A stretch of DNA of 33,526 nucleotides, from positions 1 through 33,526 of the forward strand of contig DASTGO010000087.1 in the NCBI GenBank assembly GCA_035719045.1, written 5' to 3'. The position numbers and the translations under genes were made by a program. Positions within the stretch are counted from its first letter, which is position 1. Every line of letters begins with the position of its first letter. Origin of the DNA: DASTGO01 sp035719045. GTDB lineage: Bacteria > Actinomycetota > Actinomycetes > Actinomycetales > Kineosporiaceae. Positions 1-8,427 of this stretch are shown piece after piece. The notes beneath the pieces are model-generated. The model had not been told where the DNA came from. It saw only the letters and a list, made by a program, of their open reading frames with translations, and did no database searches.

Positions 1-1265
1 GGCTGCACGGCTACGCCCAGGGTGTCGGCGAGCAACTGCCGCACCCGCGGGTCGACGGTCCCGCCCCCGGCGATCCGCAGGGTCTGCGGAGCGGGACCGG
101 GCATCGCCTCCAGAGCGTGCCGGACGGCGCCGGCCACCCCGGACAGTGCCGCCACCAGCAGGTCCTCCCGGGTGTGGGTCAGGTCCAGCCCGTCCCAGCG
201 GGCCCGCAGCCCGGCGTCCAGGACCGGGGTGCGCTCCCCGGTCAGGTAGGGGACGAACACCGGCCCGGGGCGGGCGTCGTCGACGCTGTCCAGCACGCCG
301 TACAGCTGGGCCCAGTCCACACCGAGGACGGCCCGCACCCAGTCCAGGGCGAGCCCGGCGTTCTGCACCGCGGCCATCGTGTACCAGCGGCCCGGCTCGG
401 CGGCCCGGTAGAGGTGGGTGACCGGATCCGCCACCGGGTAGGCGGTCTCCCGCAGCCTGACCAGCTGGGCGCCGGACCCGACGGTGAGCTGGGTGTCCCC
501 CGGCTGCAGCCCGGTGGCCAGCAAGGCAGCGGCGGTGTCCCCGGCCCCGGCGGCGACCGGGATCCCGGCCGGCAGCGCCAGCTCCGCAGCGACCTCGGCG
601 AGCAGGACCCCGGCCGGCTCACCGGAGGTCCGCACCGACGGCAGCAGCTGTTCGGGGATGCCGAACCGGGGCAGCAGGTCGGTGGCCCAGCGGTCCGCCG
701 GGACGTCCCACAGCAGGGTCGCGGAGGCGTCAGAGGGTTCGGTCGCGGCGACCCCGGTCAGCTGCTGGCGCAGCCAGTCCTTCGGCAGCAGCGCATGGGC
801 GGCGGACTCGAGGACTGCGGGTTCCCGTTGGGCGATCCGGGCGAGCTGGGGTCCGAGCATGCCCGGGGTGATCGGGTTGGCCAGCCGGGCCCGGTCGGCT
901 TCGGGTAGCTCGTACCAGGCATCCAACTGGTCCTGGGCGCGGATGTCGGCCCAGGTGAGGGCATCGCGGACCGGCCGGCCCCGGTCGTCGGCCAGGACCA
1001 GGCCGTGCATCTGCCCGTCCAGGCCGATCCCGGCGATCTCGGCCACGCCGTCCCGGACCGCCTCGCCGACCGCCGACCTGACCGCGTCGCGGGTGGCCGA
1101 CCACCAGTCCCGCGGGTCGGACTCCGCAGCCCCCGGCTCCCGGCGGTGCAGCGGGTACTCCCGGCCCGCGCTGCCGTGCACGGTCCCGTCCGGGGCGACC
1201 ACGACCACCTTGACCGCGGAGGTCCCGAGGTCGACGCCGAGCAGGGCCGGGGTGGACGCGGGCAT
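1..1265 (-). CDS. xylB: xylulokinase (FGGY family), 3' end outside window
   Basis: ATP-dependent sugar kinase, most likely phosphorylating D-xylulose to xylulose 5-phosphate for the pentose phosphate pathway; cytoplasmic. Translation from the ATG at 1265 opens with the FGGY phosphate-binding motif GVDLGTSAVKVVVV. The sugar-site region follows as GIGLDGQMHGLVL and LTWADIRAQ, as in xylulokinases, then GAGDTAAALLATGL and FVPYLTGERTP in the second domain. About 421 codons are visible, and the frame stays open to the window edge, so roughly the last 50 to 80 residues are missing. The ATG directly abuts the stop codon of the upstream pseudokinase gene, so the two are probably cotranscribed. Other FGGY kinases (gluconokinase, ribulokinase) are possible but fit the QMHG motif less well. 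Confidence 0.88.
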   Translation of the reverse strand, partial: MPASTPALLGVDLGTSAVKVVVVAPDGTVHGSAGREYPLHRREPGAAESDPRDWWSATRDAVRSAVGEAVRDGVAEIAGIGLDGQMHGLVLADDRGRPVRDALTWADIRAQDQLDAWYELPEADRARLANPITPGMLGPQLARIAQREPAVLESAAHALLPKDWLRQQLTGVAATEPSDASATLLWDVPADRWATDLLPRFGIPEQLLPSVRTSGEPAGVLLAEVAAELALPAGIPVAAGAGDTAAALLATGLQPGDTQLTVGSGAQLVRLRETAYPVADPVTHLYRAAEPGRWYTMAAVQNAGLALDWVRAVLGVDWAQLYGVLDSVDDARPGPVFVPYLTGERTPVLDAGLRARWDGLDLTHTREDLLVAALSGVAGAVRHALEAMPGPAPQTLRIAGGGTVDPRVRQLLADTLGVAVQ

Positions 1266-3335
1266 CTAGTCGGACCCGAACACCTTCACCTGACTGATCG
1301 AGTCGCGGTAGGGCCCGCCGCCCCCGCCCGCCCCGAGGTTCGGCAGGGAGGTGAACCAGACCAGCACGAACCGGGTCTTCACCGGGGTCTTCGCGGTGAG
1401 CGTCACCGTCGTCGAGGTGGCGGCCTGCTCGGCGACGACCGTGAACCCCGGCGGGGCCTGCTTGGCCATCGGCGGCACCGCGGCCACGCCCTGGTCCGCG
1501 GCACGTAGTTCCAGGACCGCCTGAGAACCGTCGCCGCCCCGGTCGTTGCCGATCTGCACCTCCACCCGACTGACCGTCTTGACCGAGCCGAGGTCGTAGA
1601 TGATCCCGGTGCCCGGCTTGAAGGGCATCAGCTTGGGTCCGTCGAAGTAGCCGGAGGTAGTCCAGGCCTGCCCTGTGCCGGTGAGGGTGTTGCGCACCTG
1701 GCTGGCGTGCTCACTGCCGGTGCTGGCGTCCCACACCGAGGCGTCGGCGATCTTCAGCAAGTTCGCCGGGGCCGTGGTCGTGGCGCTGGGGGTGGTGACC
1801 GACTGCTTGGTGGCCTGGTGATTCTCCTTGGGCAGCAGGCGCCAGCCGAGCAGGCCGAGCCCGGCGACCACGAGCACCGCGACCGCGGCCATCGCGATCC
1901 ACCGGGTGCCACCACTGGAGCCACCGGGTTCAGCGGGCAGCGGGATGCCCCCCGGCCGGGTGCCCGGACCGGGCGCGCCGTGCGGACCGGGGGCGCCGTG
2001 CGGACCGGGGGCGCCGTGCGGACCGGGCGCGTACTGCGGGTCCGTCCCGTAGCCGGGGCCGTGCGGCGCCGGGCCGTACCCGGGCGCCCCGTACTGCTGG
2101 GGGCCGTACCCGGGCGCCCCGTACGGCTGGGGACCGTACTGCTGAGGGCCGTACTGCTGGGGGCCGTACCGCTCGGGGTAACCGCCCTGGTAGTCCGGCC
2201 CCTGGTACTGGTACTGATCCGGGTAGTCCTGCCGGTAGCCGGGGCCGGCGTAGCCCTCGTGGTAGCCGCCGGGATAGCCGGGCCGCGGGTAGCCGGCCGC
2301 CGGGCCCGGGGGGCCCACGACAGCGGTCGGAGCCATCGGGTACTGGGGTGGGGTCTGCGGCTGCGGGCGGGACCGGCGCAGCCCGGACAGCGCCTCGACC
2401 GCCTCCTCACAGGAGGCCAGCGGCAGCCGCGGGACCGCGGCGGTCTCCTCGTCACCCTCCCCGGGAGCCGGCGGAGGCGCCGCATCCGGCAGCGGGATCC
2501 CGGCGGACAGCAGCCGCATCGTGACCGAGTCGACGTCCGGCGGGACGTCCCGACGCAGGCCGGCCGGGGTGGTGGGCCCGAGGGAGTCCTGCGGGGCGGC
2601 CGCCAGACCGTACCCCTCACCCCACGGCCAGTGCCCGGTCAGGCAGGCGTAGAGCAGGGCTCCGATCCCCCGGACGTCGGCGGCCCGGGCATCCTCCGGG
2701 GACGCCGGGACCAGCCCGGACAGCGTCGCCTCCAGCCGCAGGCCGTGGATCTTCACCTGGCCCGACTCGGTGCGCAGCACGTTGTGGGGATCCAGCCGCT
2801 GGTGGGTGAGCCCGAAGGCGTGCGCCGAGGCCATCGCCTCCGCGACGTCGACGGCCACCGCGACCGCCTCCCAGCTCGGCATCGGCCCACCGGACAGCCC
2901 GCTGGCCAGGTCGACCGCGTCGGTTAGCCACTCCGTGACCACGTAGGCGGAACTGCCGTCGTCGACCGCGTCGAGCACCTGCACGAAGCGGGTGTCCGGC
3001 ACCGCGGCGGCCAGCCTGGCGGCGGACAGCACCTCACCGGTGGCCGGCGCTCCCGAACTCATCAGGTAGACCGCGACGGCCCGGTTGAGCTTCTCGTCCA
3101 GGGCCTGCCAGATATCGGCGTCACCCGTGCTCCGCAACTGCCGCTGCAGCAGGAAGCGGCCGGCCAACCGGCGCACCGGGGGCGTGGAGGACGCGGACGC
3201 CGATGGTCCCGTCGCCGACGGATCAGCCTGCTGGACCGTGGGCAGCGCGTCCTCAGCGGAGGCAGGGGTGATACCCCCAGAGCCGGACGACCCCGCAAAC
3301 GACACGTCACTCCTCTGGTCCGACACGACGTCCAC
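1266..3335 (-). CDS. membrane pseudokinase with extracellular carbohydrate-binding-like domain (MviN-associated type)
   Basis: A 689-residue protein. Residues about 60-320 resemble a Ser/Thr kinase fold, but the catalytic residues are gone: the ATP-lysine strand reads RAVAVYLMSS without lysine, the catalytic loop reads THQRLDPHNVL instead of HRDLKPxN, and the DFG position is HGL. A Pro/Gly/Tyr/Gln-rich linker with tandem repeats (about 340-465) leads to one membrane helix (WIAMAAVAVLVVAGLGLLGW), then a discoidin-like beta domain of about 150 residues. In actinobacteria this layout is known from the pseudokinase and extracellular parts of MviN/MurJ, which recruit FhaA to control peptidoglycan synthesis. 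Here it stands alone with no flippase beside it. The frame opens with GTG at 3335, but GTG at 3305 follows AGAGGAG and may be the true start. Function is inferred from architecture. Confidence 0.75.
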   Translation of the reverse strand: MDVVSDQRSDVSFAGSSGSGGITPASAEDALPTVQQADPSATGPSASASSTPPVRRLAGRFLLQRQLRSTGDADIWQALDEKLNRAVAVYLMSSGAPATGEVLSAARLAAAVPDTRFVQVLDAVDDGSSAYVVTEWLTDAVDLASGLSGGPMPSWEAVAVAVDVAEAMASAHAFGLTHQRLDPHNVLRTESGQVKIHGLRLEATLSGLVPASPEDARAADVRGIGALLYACLTGHWPWGEGYGLAAAPQDSLGPTTPAGLRRDVPPDVDSVTMRLLSAGIPLPDAAPPPAPGEGDEETAAVPRLPLASCEEAVEALSGLRRSRPQPQTPPQYPMAPTAVVGPPGPAAGYPRPGYPGGYHEGYAGPGYRQDYPDQYQYQGPDYQGGYPERYGPQQYGPQQYGPQPYGAPGYGPQQYGAPGYGPAPHGPGYGTDPQYAPGPHGAPGPHGAPGPHGAPGPGTRPGGIPLPAEPGGSSGGTRWIAMAAVAVLVVAGLGLLGWRLLPKENHQATKQSVTTPSATTTAPANLLKIADASVWDASTGSEHASQVRNTLTGTGQAWTTSGYFDGPKLMPFKPGTGIIYDLGSVKTVSRVEVQIGNDRGGDGSQAVLELRAADQGVAAVPPMAKQAPPGFTVVAEQAATSTTVTLTAKTPVKTRFVLVWFTSLPNLGAGGGGGPYRDSISQVKVFGSD
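1975..2172 (-). repeat. Pro/Gly/Tyr/Gln-coding tandem repeats
   Basis: Inside the pseudokinase gene, an 18-bp unit (plus strand GCGCCGTGCGGACCGGGG) is repeated about three times near 1978-2031. Related GGGCCGTAC-containing units fill 2050-2172. They encode the flexible GPHGAP and YGPQQ linker between the pseudokinase and membrane helix. Unit lengths are multiples of three, so copy-number change would alter linker length without shifting the frame. Confidence 0.7.
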
Positions 3336-3473
3336 ACCCTGGCGACGCCGGCGACGCCGGGCGCGGACAGGCCCATCCTAGAAGGTCACGCGCATCCCGC
3401 CCCTTCCCGCCGGGCGAGTGCGGCCGTACCGGTGACCGGATGGACGACGCAATCCCGCCCCCACGCAGGATAC

Positions 3474-3507
3474 GTGACTGTATGCAGTTGCCTAACTACT
3501 CTCAGCA
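3474..3507 (+). promoter_or_regulatory. sigma70-type promoter giving a leaderless mRNA
   Basis: A -35-like GTGACT (3474-3479, 4 of 6 to TTGACA), a 17-bp spacer and a -10 TACTCT (3497-3502, TANNNT) sit directly ahead of ATG at 3508. Five bases separate the -10 from the ATG, so transcription would start at about the first base of the start codon. There is no Shine-Dalgarno sequence, which agrees with a leaderless message. Predicted from spacing only. Confidence 0.5.
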
Positions 3508-5118
3508 ATGATGTTTCCCCTCGACACCCACCCCCTGCCGGTACCGCCGGTCCCGCTCCCGTCGGCGTCGGCTCCCGGTGCGCTCCGGCCGGAATGCGTG
3601 ACCGACGAGCCCCCGCCGGGGCCGCCGCCGGACGGTTCCGGTCCCGGCCGGGCCGGGGCCCGGCAGCCGGAGCCTCCCGGGCTGCTGGACGCCGACTGGG
3701 CGGCCACCAGCCAGGTGACCCGGCTGCTGTGCGCCACGGCCCACCTGCAGGGCGACTACGCCGAGGAGGTCATCGGCCAACTGCTCGACCCGTCCTTCAC
3801 CGCGATCGCCCCGGCCTGGGGACTCGATCCTGTGGCGCTGGCGATGCACGCCAAGGACTCCCAGGCACGCCGCCGGCATCGCGACCGCAACCTGCGTCAC
3901 TGCCTGGCCACGATGGTGGCCACCCCCCTGCTGGTGCTGTCGCTGTACGTCGGGCAGGCGTTGTCGCCGTTCAGCGCCGCCCTGGCGATCATGGCGGCGA
4001 GCCTCGGTGGGCTGATCGCGGCGTGGATGATCGTCTTCGGGCACTACGAGCAGGTCCGGATCTCCGCCCTGGAGTCGATGGACGCCCGGATGCCACCACG
4101 GCAGACGGCTCCGCAACTCGACGCGGGAACCATGGAACGGCTGCAGCAGCTCGCCGAGGGCAACGTCGTTGTCTTCGGCGGCTACCAGCCCTTCATCGGC
4201 TGCGGGGTCCCCCTCGACTCCTGGACGATCTGCATCGACGTGGAGCCCGCGCCCGGTCCGGCCGGATCACCGGGCCGGATCGTCCCCTTCGACGCCCTCG
4301 ACCTGCATCGGCACCTGCTCCGGGTGATCCCGCCGCAGACGCCCGGCGACCTCTGGGCCAGCTCGCGGCTGTTCGTCAACGGCAGCGCCGCCGGCTCGGT
4401 CCCGGATCTGGTCCCGGCCCCCTCCGAGCCGGATACCTGGCCGGCCACCCGGCTGCCGGACGAGGTCCTCGACCGGTACACCCGCAAGCCGTCCCAGGCG
4501 GCCCGGACCTATGTCTGCCTGGTGCAGCCGGCCTGGGGCGGGGAGCTCGTGGTGTCCACCCTGACCCGGGCGGAACTGGCCGGCGGGAAGCTGTTCGTCG
4601 AGGGGCGCACCCATGCCCTGCTGCCGCCGAAGGCGACCTTCCGCGAGGTGAAGTGGGTGCCGAAGCAGCCGCGCCGGGCCTGGATCGCGGTGGCCCGGGC
4701 TGCGTTGCCGGTGACTGTTCCGCTGCTGCTGGGCAGCTTCCAGCGCAAGCTCGACCTGATGAAGGGCACCCGCCGGTTCCTGCGCAACAGGGAGAGGATG
4801 CGCCGGAAACTGCGGGAAGGGCATCCACTCAACTACGGCGCGAGCAGCACGCTGCGCGAGGACTGTGCCGCGGCCGGCGAGCTGAAGTACTACGCAACCG
4901 TCGACGAGGTGCGCTCCTTCATGACCCTCAAGCGGCAGATCCTGGTGGCCGTCGACAGGTTCCTCGGCATGCACGGACTGGCGACCGACGAGTTCCGGCG
5001 GCAGTCCGAGGCCACCCTGCACGAGACCACCGTCCACCTGCACGACCTGGCCGCCTCGGCCGACTCCTTCGGGCCGCGCAACACCGTCACCGTCGGGACG
5101 GGCATCACCCACGGCTGA
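3508..5118 (+). CDS. actinobacterial membrane protein of unknown function
   Basis: A 536-residue protein I cannot assign. It has a Pro-rich N-terminus (about 1-60), a helical stretch with TRLLCATAHLQGDYAEEVI, and two adjacent hydrophobic segments at about 133-175 (MVATPLLVLSLYVGQAL and AALAIMAASLGGLIAAWMIVF). A large soluble domain follows, containing VVVFGGYQPFIGCG near residue 225; that motif and the two-helix layout recall a conserved actinobacterial hypothetical family. A further hydrophobic stretch lies near AALPVTVPLLLG. No catalytic motif is visible. Transcription is probably from the leaderless promoter just upstream, divergent from the pseudokinase gene. A second ATG follows immediately at 3511. 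Confidence 0.72.
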   Translation: MMFPLDTHPLPVPPVPLPSASAPGALRPECVTDEPPPGPPPDGSGPGRAGARQPEPPGLLDADWAATSQVTRLLCATAHLQGDYAEEVIGQLLDPSFTAIAPAWGLDPVALAMHAKDSQARRRHRDRNLRHCLATMVATPLLVLSLYVGQALSPFSAALAIMAASLGGLIAAWMIVFGHYEQVRISALESMDARMPPRQTAPQLDAGTMERLQQLAEGNVVVFGGYQPFIGCGVPLDSWTICIDVEPAPGPAGSPGRIVPFDALDLHRHLLRVIPPQTPGDLWASSRLFVNGSAAGSVPDLVPAPSEPDTWPATRLPDEVLDRYTRKPSQAARTYVCLVQPAWGGELVVSTLTRAELAGGKLFVEGRTHALLPPKATFREVKWVPKQPRRAWIAVARAALPVTVPLLLGSFQRKLDLMKGTRRFLRNRERMRRKLREGHPLNYGASSTLREDCAAAGELKYYATVDEVRSFMTLKRQILVAVDRFLGMHGLATDEFRRQSEATLHETTVHLHDLAASADSFGPRNTVTVGTGITHG

Positions 5119-5482
5119 CAGCGAACCCGAGTTCCGCGGCGGACCGGTTTCCGTACGGCGGCGCCGCGGTCAGGAGCTGCAGGGTCAGGAGGCGGCGCGG
5201 GCGTCGGCGGGGGCCTCCGCGAACTCGACCGAGCTCGGGCCGGTCCCCAACCGGGCCGGACCGGCAGCCGGCGACACACGCCATCGGGACCATGGCCCCT
5301 TGCTCGCGCCGACAGCAGGCCGCGGGACCTTCCGAGGGGCTGGTCGCCGGTCGTTCCGACTACATACACTCGGCGTTCATCCCGATGGAGGGCATGAGAA
5401 GGGCATGAGAACTGCGCACGCCCTGATGGCGCCCTGTCGGCCGTTACCCCCGGCGCTGGGACGAGCGGCTACGGAGCGTGTC
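5119..5482. other. intergenic region with terminator-like hairpin and 11-bp direct repeat
   Basis: No convincing gene lies here. An 8-bp inverted repeat, GCCGGTCC (5239-5246) and GGACCGGC (5258-5265), could end transcription of the membrane protein gene, although no T-run follows. TACACT at 5365-5370 is a possible -10 for the next gene. GGGCATGAGAA occurs twice in tandem at 5391-5412. An in-frame ATG at 5405 would add 26 poorly conserved residues to the next protein. Confidence 0.4.
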
Positions 5483-7024
5483 ATGGGACGGCAGGACGTT
5501 TCACTCGAGGTCGAGGCGAAGTACGACCTCGACGCCTCCGTCACACCCGCCCTGGACGCGCTGCCCGGCAGCAGGACCGTCACCGCGCTCGAGAAGGCCG
5601 GGACCCGGCGGCTGTCCGCGACCTACTACGACACGCCCGGCCTCGACCTGCTCCGGCACGGGATCACCCTGCGCCGGCGCACGGGGGGCACCGACGCCGG
5701 CTGGCACCTGAAGCTACCCGCCGGGACCGGGCGGCTGGAGGTCCACCGACCCGCCGGACGGTCCGGGGCGCCCGTCCCCGCGGAACTGACCGCACTGGTC
5801 CGGGCCGTGCTGCGCGACCGGGTCCCCGAGCCCGTCGTCCGGCTGCGCACCACCCGGGACGTGACCCGGGTGCTCGGCCGCGACGGTGCGGTACTGGCCG
5901 AGGTCGCCGACGACACCGTCACCGCCGAGGCACCCGGCGGCAGGGCCGAGTCCTGGCGCGAGGTCGAGGTCGAGCTCGTCGCGGGCAAGCCCCGGCTGCT
6001 GGCCACGGTCGGGGACCTGCTGCGGGCGCAGGGGGCGACCCCGTCGCGGTACGGGTCCAAGCTGGCCCGGGCCCTCGACGGACGGGTGCCCGCCGAACCG
6101 GTCCCCAACGCCCATCGCGGACCGCGGCGCGGGGCCGGTGCCGGAGACGTCGTGCTCGGTCACCTGCGTGCCCTGCGGGACGAACTGCTGGCCTGCGACC
6201 CCCTGGTCCGCCTGGACGCCCCGGACGCCGTGCACCGGATGCGGGTGGCGACCCGGCGGATGCGCAGCGCCCTGGCCTCGTTCCGGCCGCTGTTCACCCC
6301 GGACTCGGCGGTCGCGCTGCGGGAGGAGCTGGCCTGGCTGGCCGCGGTGCTCGGGGCGGCCCGGGACGCGGAGGTCCTGCGGGACCTGCTCGGCGCCCAG
6401 GTCGAGGCGCTGCCCGCCGACCTGCGGCACGGACCGGTCGCCGAGCGGATCGCCACCCAGCTCGAGCAGGCCTACCACACCGCTCACGAGGAGGCGGTCG
6501 CCGAACTCGACGGCGCCCGCTACCTCACGCTGCTGGTCGCGGTGGACGCTTTCGTCGCCGACCCGCCGTTCGCCCGGCCCGCCCGGCGCCCCGCCGACCG
6601 GGAACTGCCCGCCCTGCTCGCCCGGACCGTCCGGCGGGTCACCCGCGAACTGGCCGCGGCCCGGGCCGAACCCGGCCTGCCCGAGCGGGAGTTGCGGTCC
6701 CATGAGGTGCGCAAGGCCGCCAAGCGGGCCCGGTACACGGCCGAGGCCCTGTCCCCCCTCTTCGGCTCCCCCTCCCGGGACGTGGCCCGGCGGATGCGCC
6801 AGGTGCAGGAGACCCTGGGCTCCCACCAGGACAGCCTGCTGGCCCGGGACTGGCTGCTGGCGGCGGCCTCGAGGGCCCAGGCCGCGGGCGAGCCGACCTT
6901 CACCTACGGCTTCCTGCACGCGCGGCAGTGGCACGGCGACGGGGACACCGACGCCAACCTCGCCGCCGCGGACGCTCTGCTCCCCCGGTCCGCCACCCGG
7001 TGGCCGCGCACCAGGCGTCGCTGA
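5483..7024 (+). CDS. CYTH and CHAD domain protein
   Basis: A 513-residue cytoplasmic protein. Residues about 5-200 form a CYTH (triphosphate tunnel) domain beginning with the EVEAKYDL signature (ExExK), followed by alternating charged strands such as ITLRRRTGG and WHLKLPAG. Residues about 225-500 form an all-helical CHAD domain with VHRMRVATRRMRSAL and, later, SHEVRKAAKRARYTAEAL; these conserved His and Arg/Lys residues bind polyphosphate. CYTH-CHAD proteins are linked to inorganic triphosphate or polyphosphate metabolism, and the visible residues allow activity. The ATG at 5483 is preceded by GGAG at good spacing; the open frame extends upstream to 5300 without family similarity. It is convergent with the methyltransferase gene. 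Confidence 0.88.
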   Translation: MGRQDVSLEVEAKYDLDASVTPALDALPGSRTVTALEKAGTRRLSATYYDTPGLDLLRHGITLRRRTGGTDAGWHLKLPAGTGRLEVHRPAGRSGAPVPAELTALVRAVLRDRVPEPVVRLRTTRDVTRVLGRDGAVLAEVADDTVTAEAPGGRAESWREVEVELVAGKPRLLATVGDLLRAQGATPSRYGSKLARALDGRVPAEPVPNAHRGPRRGAGAGDVVLGHLRALRDELLACDPLVRLDAPDAVHRMRVATRRMRSALASFRPLFTPDSAVALREELAWLAAVLGAARDAEVLRDLLGAQVEALPADLRHGPVAERIATQLEQAYHTAHEEAVAELDGARYLTLLVAVDAFVADPPFARPARRPADRELPALLARTVRRVTRELAAARAEPGLPERELRSHEVRKAAKRARYTAEALSPLFGSPSRDVARRMRQVQETLGSHQDSLLARDWLLAAASRAQAAGEPTFTYGFLHARQWHGDGDTDANLAAADALLPRSATRWPRTRRR

Positions 7025-7220
7025 CCGCCGGGGGGCACGGCTCGGACGGCCTGCGTCCGGCTGCGCCAGGTGACGGCGACGTTTCGCCGACGCCCCCACG
7101 GTTACAGCCGACTCCGCCCGGTTACAGGTAACCGCACCCTGCGGACAAGACCGCCCGGCGGGGCTACGGTCTGCAGTGCGGACGCGCCCTCACCGGGCCC
7201 GCCCGCACCAAACGTGCCGG

Positions 7221-7259
7221 CAGGCCCGGCCCCCGGCTTCGTGCCGGGAGCCGGGCCTG
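7221..7259. terminator. bidirectional terminator-like hairpin between convergent genes
   Basis: An outer 10-bp stem, CAGGCCCGGC (7221-7230) with GCCGGGCCTG (7250-7259), encloses an inner 6-bp stem, CCCGGC (7232-7237) with GCCGGG (7243-7248), around a 5-base loop. It lies between the convergent CYTH-CHAD and methyltransferase genes and could terminate both. There is no T-tract, as is common in high-GC actinobacteria. Confidence 0.6.
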
Positions 7260-7275
7260 CGCCGGAGCCGGTCCG

Positions 7276-7980
7276 TCACGTCGCCACCGTCCCGCTCGGA
7301 GGCGCCGTGACCGGGGCCCGGCGGGCCGTCCCGAGCAGATGCGGTCCGGCCGGTGCGGTCAAGGCCGTCGACGCCGACCACACCCGGCGTCTGCCCTGCC
7401 AGGCGAACCCGGCGGACTCGATCGCGGCGCCGGTGTCCCGCGCGGTGTGACAGCCGCCCAGCAGCCGCGGCCAGCCGGCCAGGTCCACCAACCGCTGCCC
7501 CAGGCGCCCCACCGGATGGTCGGCGACCACATGCTCGAAGACGCGCAGTTCCCCGCCGGGACGCAGCACCCGCCAGACCTCCCGCAGGGCCACAGCCGGG
7601 TCGGGGACGCTGCACAGCACCTCCGACAACACGACGGCGTCGGCCGTGCCGTCCGACAGCGGGAGGCGGCCCGCGTCCCCGTCGAGGACCTCGACCGGGA
7701 TCAGGGTCTCGCTGGCGGCAACCTGGGCGGCCCGCCGCGACTGCGGATCCGGCTCGATCGCCACCAGCCGCCGGACCGCCGGAGGGTACCGGTCGAACAG
7801 CCGGCCCCGGCCGCAACCGACCTCGACCACGACGCCGCCGACCCCGGCCAGCAACTCCTCATGCAGGACGGCGAGCGCAGGGTCCGGCCGGCGTTCCGCA
7901 CGGCGCTGCAACCACCTCAGGACGACGGTCACGGCCGCGCAGTCTGCCACCTCACACGTCCCACACTGACCCTGCCCCAC
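7276..7980 (-). CDS. class I SAM-dependent methyltransferase (Methyltransf_11/UbiE-like)
   Basis: A 234-residue Rossmann-fold methyltransferase. SAM-binding motif I reads VVEVGCGRGRLFDRY, an acidic residue ends the second strand (LVAIEPDP), the motif before strand 4 is VLDGDAGRLPLSDGTADAVVLSEVL, and motif III is REVWRVLRPGGELRVFEHV. The order matches small-molecule UbiE/METTL7-like enzymes; the substrate cannot be read from sequence. The C-terminus after about residue 200 is low-complexity. The outermost start is GTG at 7980; a second GTG at 7932 would remove a Cys-rich 16-residue N-terminus. The stop codon lies just past the hairpin at 7221-7259. Confidence 0.82.
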   Translation of the reverse strand: MGQGQCGTCEVADCAAVTVVLRWLQRRAERRPDPALAVLHEELLAGVGGVVVEVGCGRGRLFDRYPPAVRRLVAIEPDPQSRRAAQVAASETLIPVEVLDGDAGRLPLSDGTADAVVLSEVLCSVPDPAVALREVWRVLRPGGELRVFEHVVADHPVGRLGQRLVDLAGWPRLLGGCHTARDTGAAIESAGFAWQGRRRVWSASTALTAPAGPHLLGTARRAPVTAPPSGTVAT

Positions 7981-8015
7981 CCCGCAGTCGTTCCCCGGCT
8001 CTGCAGGCTTCGGGT

Positions 8016-8288
8016 TCAGCTCTCCTGCGGGGCCTGGATCAGGGACGGAACCGGGTCGATCGGCGTGAGCGTGCCGAGCGCCCGCTCCACGAGCCGGCCC
8101 GCCTCCAGCAGGGTGTGCTCGTGGTAGCGCTCACCGATCAGCTGGACGCCCAGCGGGAGACCGCGGCCACGTCGGCGCCGACCCCTTCGGAGCCCGGGTC
8201 CCACGCAGACCGCGACCCTCAGCCGTGGCGGGAGGGGCAGCAGGGCCGGGGCGGGCACCCACTGCCAGGGGATGGCACCGACCCCCAC
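8016..8288 (-). pseudogene. C-terminal remnant of an amidase-signature enzyme
   Basis: Only the end of an amidase is recognisable: GLPLGVQLIGERYHEHTLL followed by a helix (EAGRLVERALG), which is the C-terminal signature of GatA-like amidases. The preceding 45 residues are Arg-rich and unlike the family, and the Ser-Ser-Lys catalytic core is absent. Family members are about 450-500 residues long, so this is a decayed fragment, probably also frameshifted near 8160-8200. The region overlaps the leader of the next gene on the opposite strand. Confidence 0.6.
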
Positions 8289-8365
8289 CGATCGGATGAT
8301 TCCCTGGCCGATCGAGACAGATCGGTTGCCGACCGTTGCCTCACCCCCGCAGACTCATGACGAAG

Positions 8366-8412
8366 GGGCACAGCATCGTCATGACACCTTTCATCGTCAT
8401 GACACCCTTCGC
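8366..8412 (+). repeat. short tandem repeat (CATCGTCATGACACC)
   Basis: CATCGTCATGACACC occurs twice in close tandem within 8366-8412, just before the likely GTG start of the next gene. CGTCATGACAC contains the palindrome GTCATGAC, so the pair could be an operator, but no regulator is adjacent. Confidence 0.4.
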
Positions 8413-8427
8413 CGGTGGGAGGCTGAG

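Noticed and set aside
1707..2927. 400-codon plus-strand frame opposite the pseudokinase gene
   Set aside because: Its product is Arg/Gly/Val-rich without domains; it mirrors the GC-rich repeats of the minus-strand gene.
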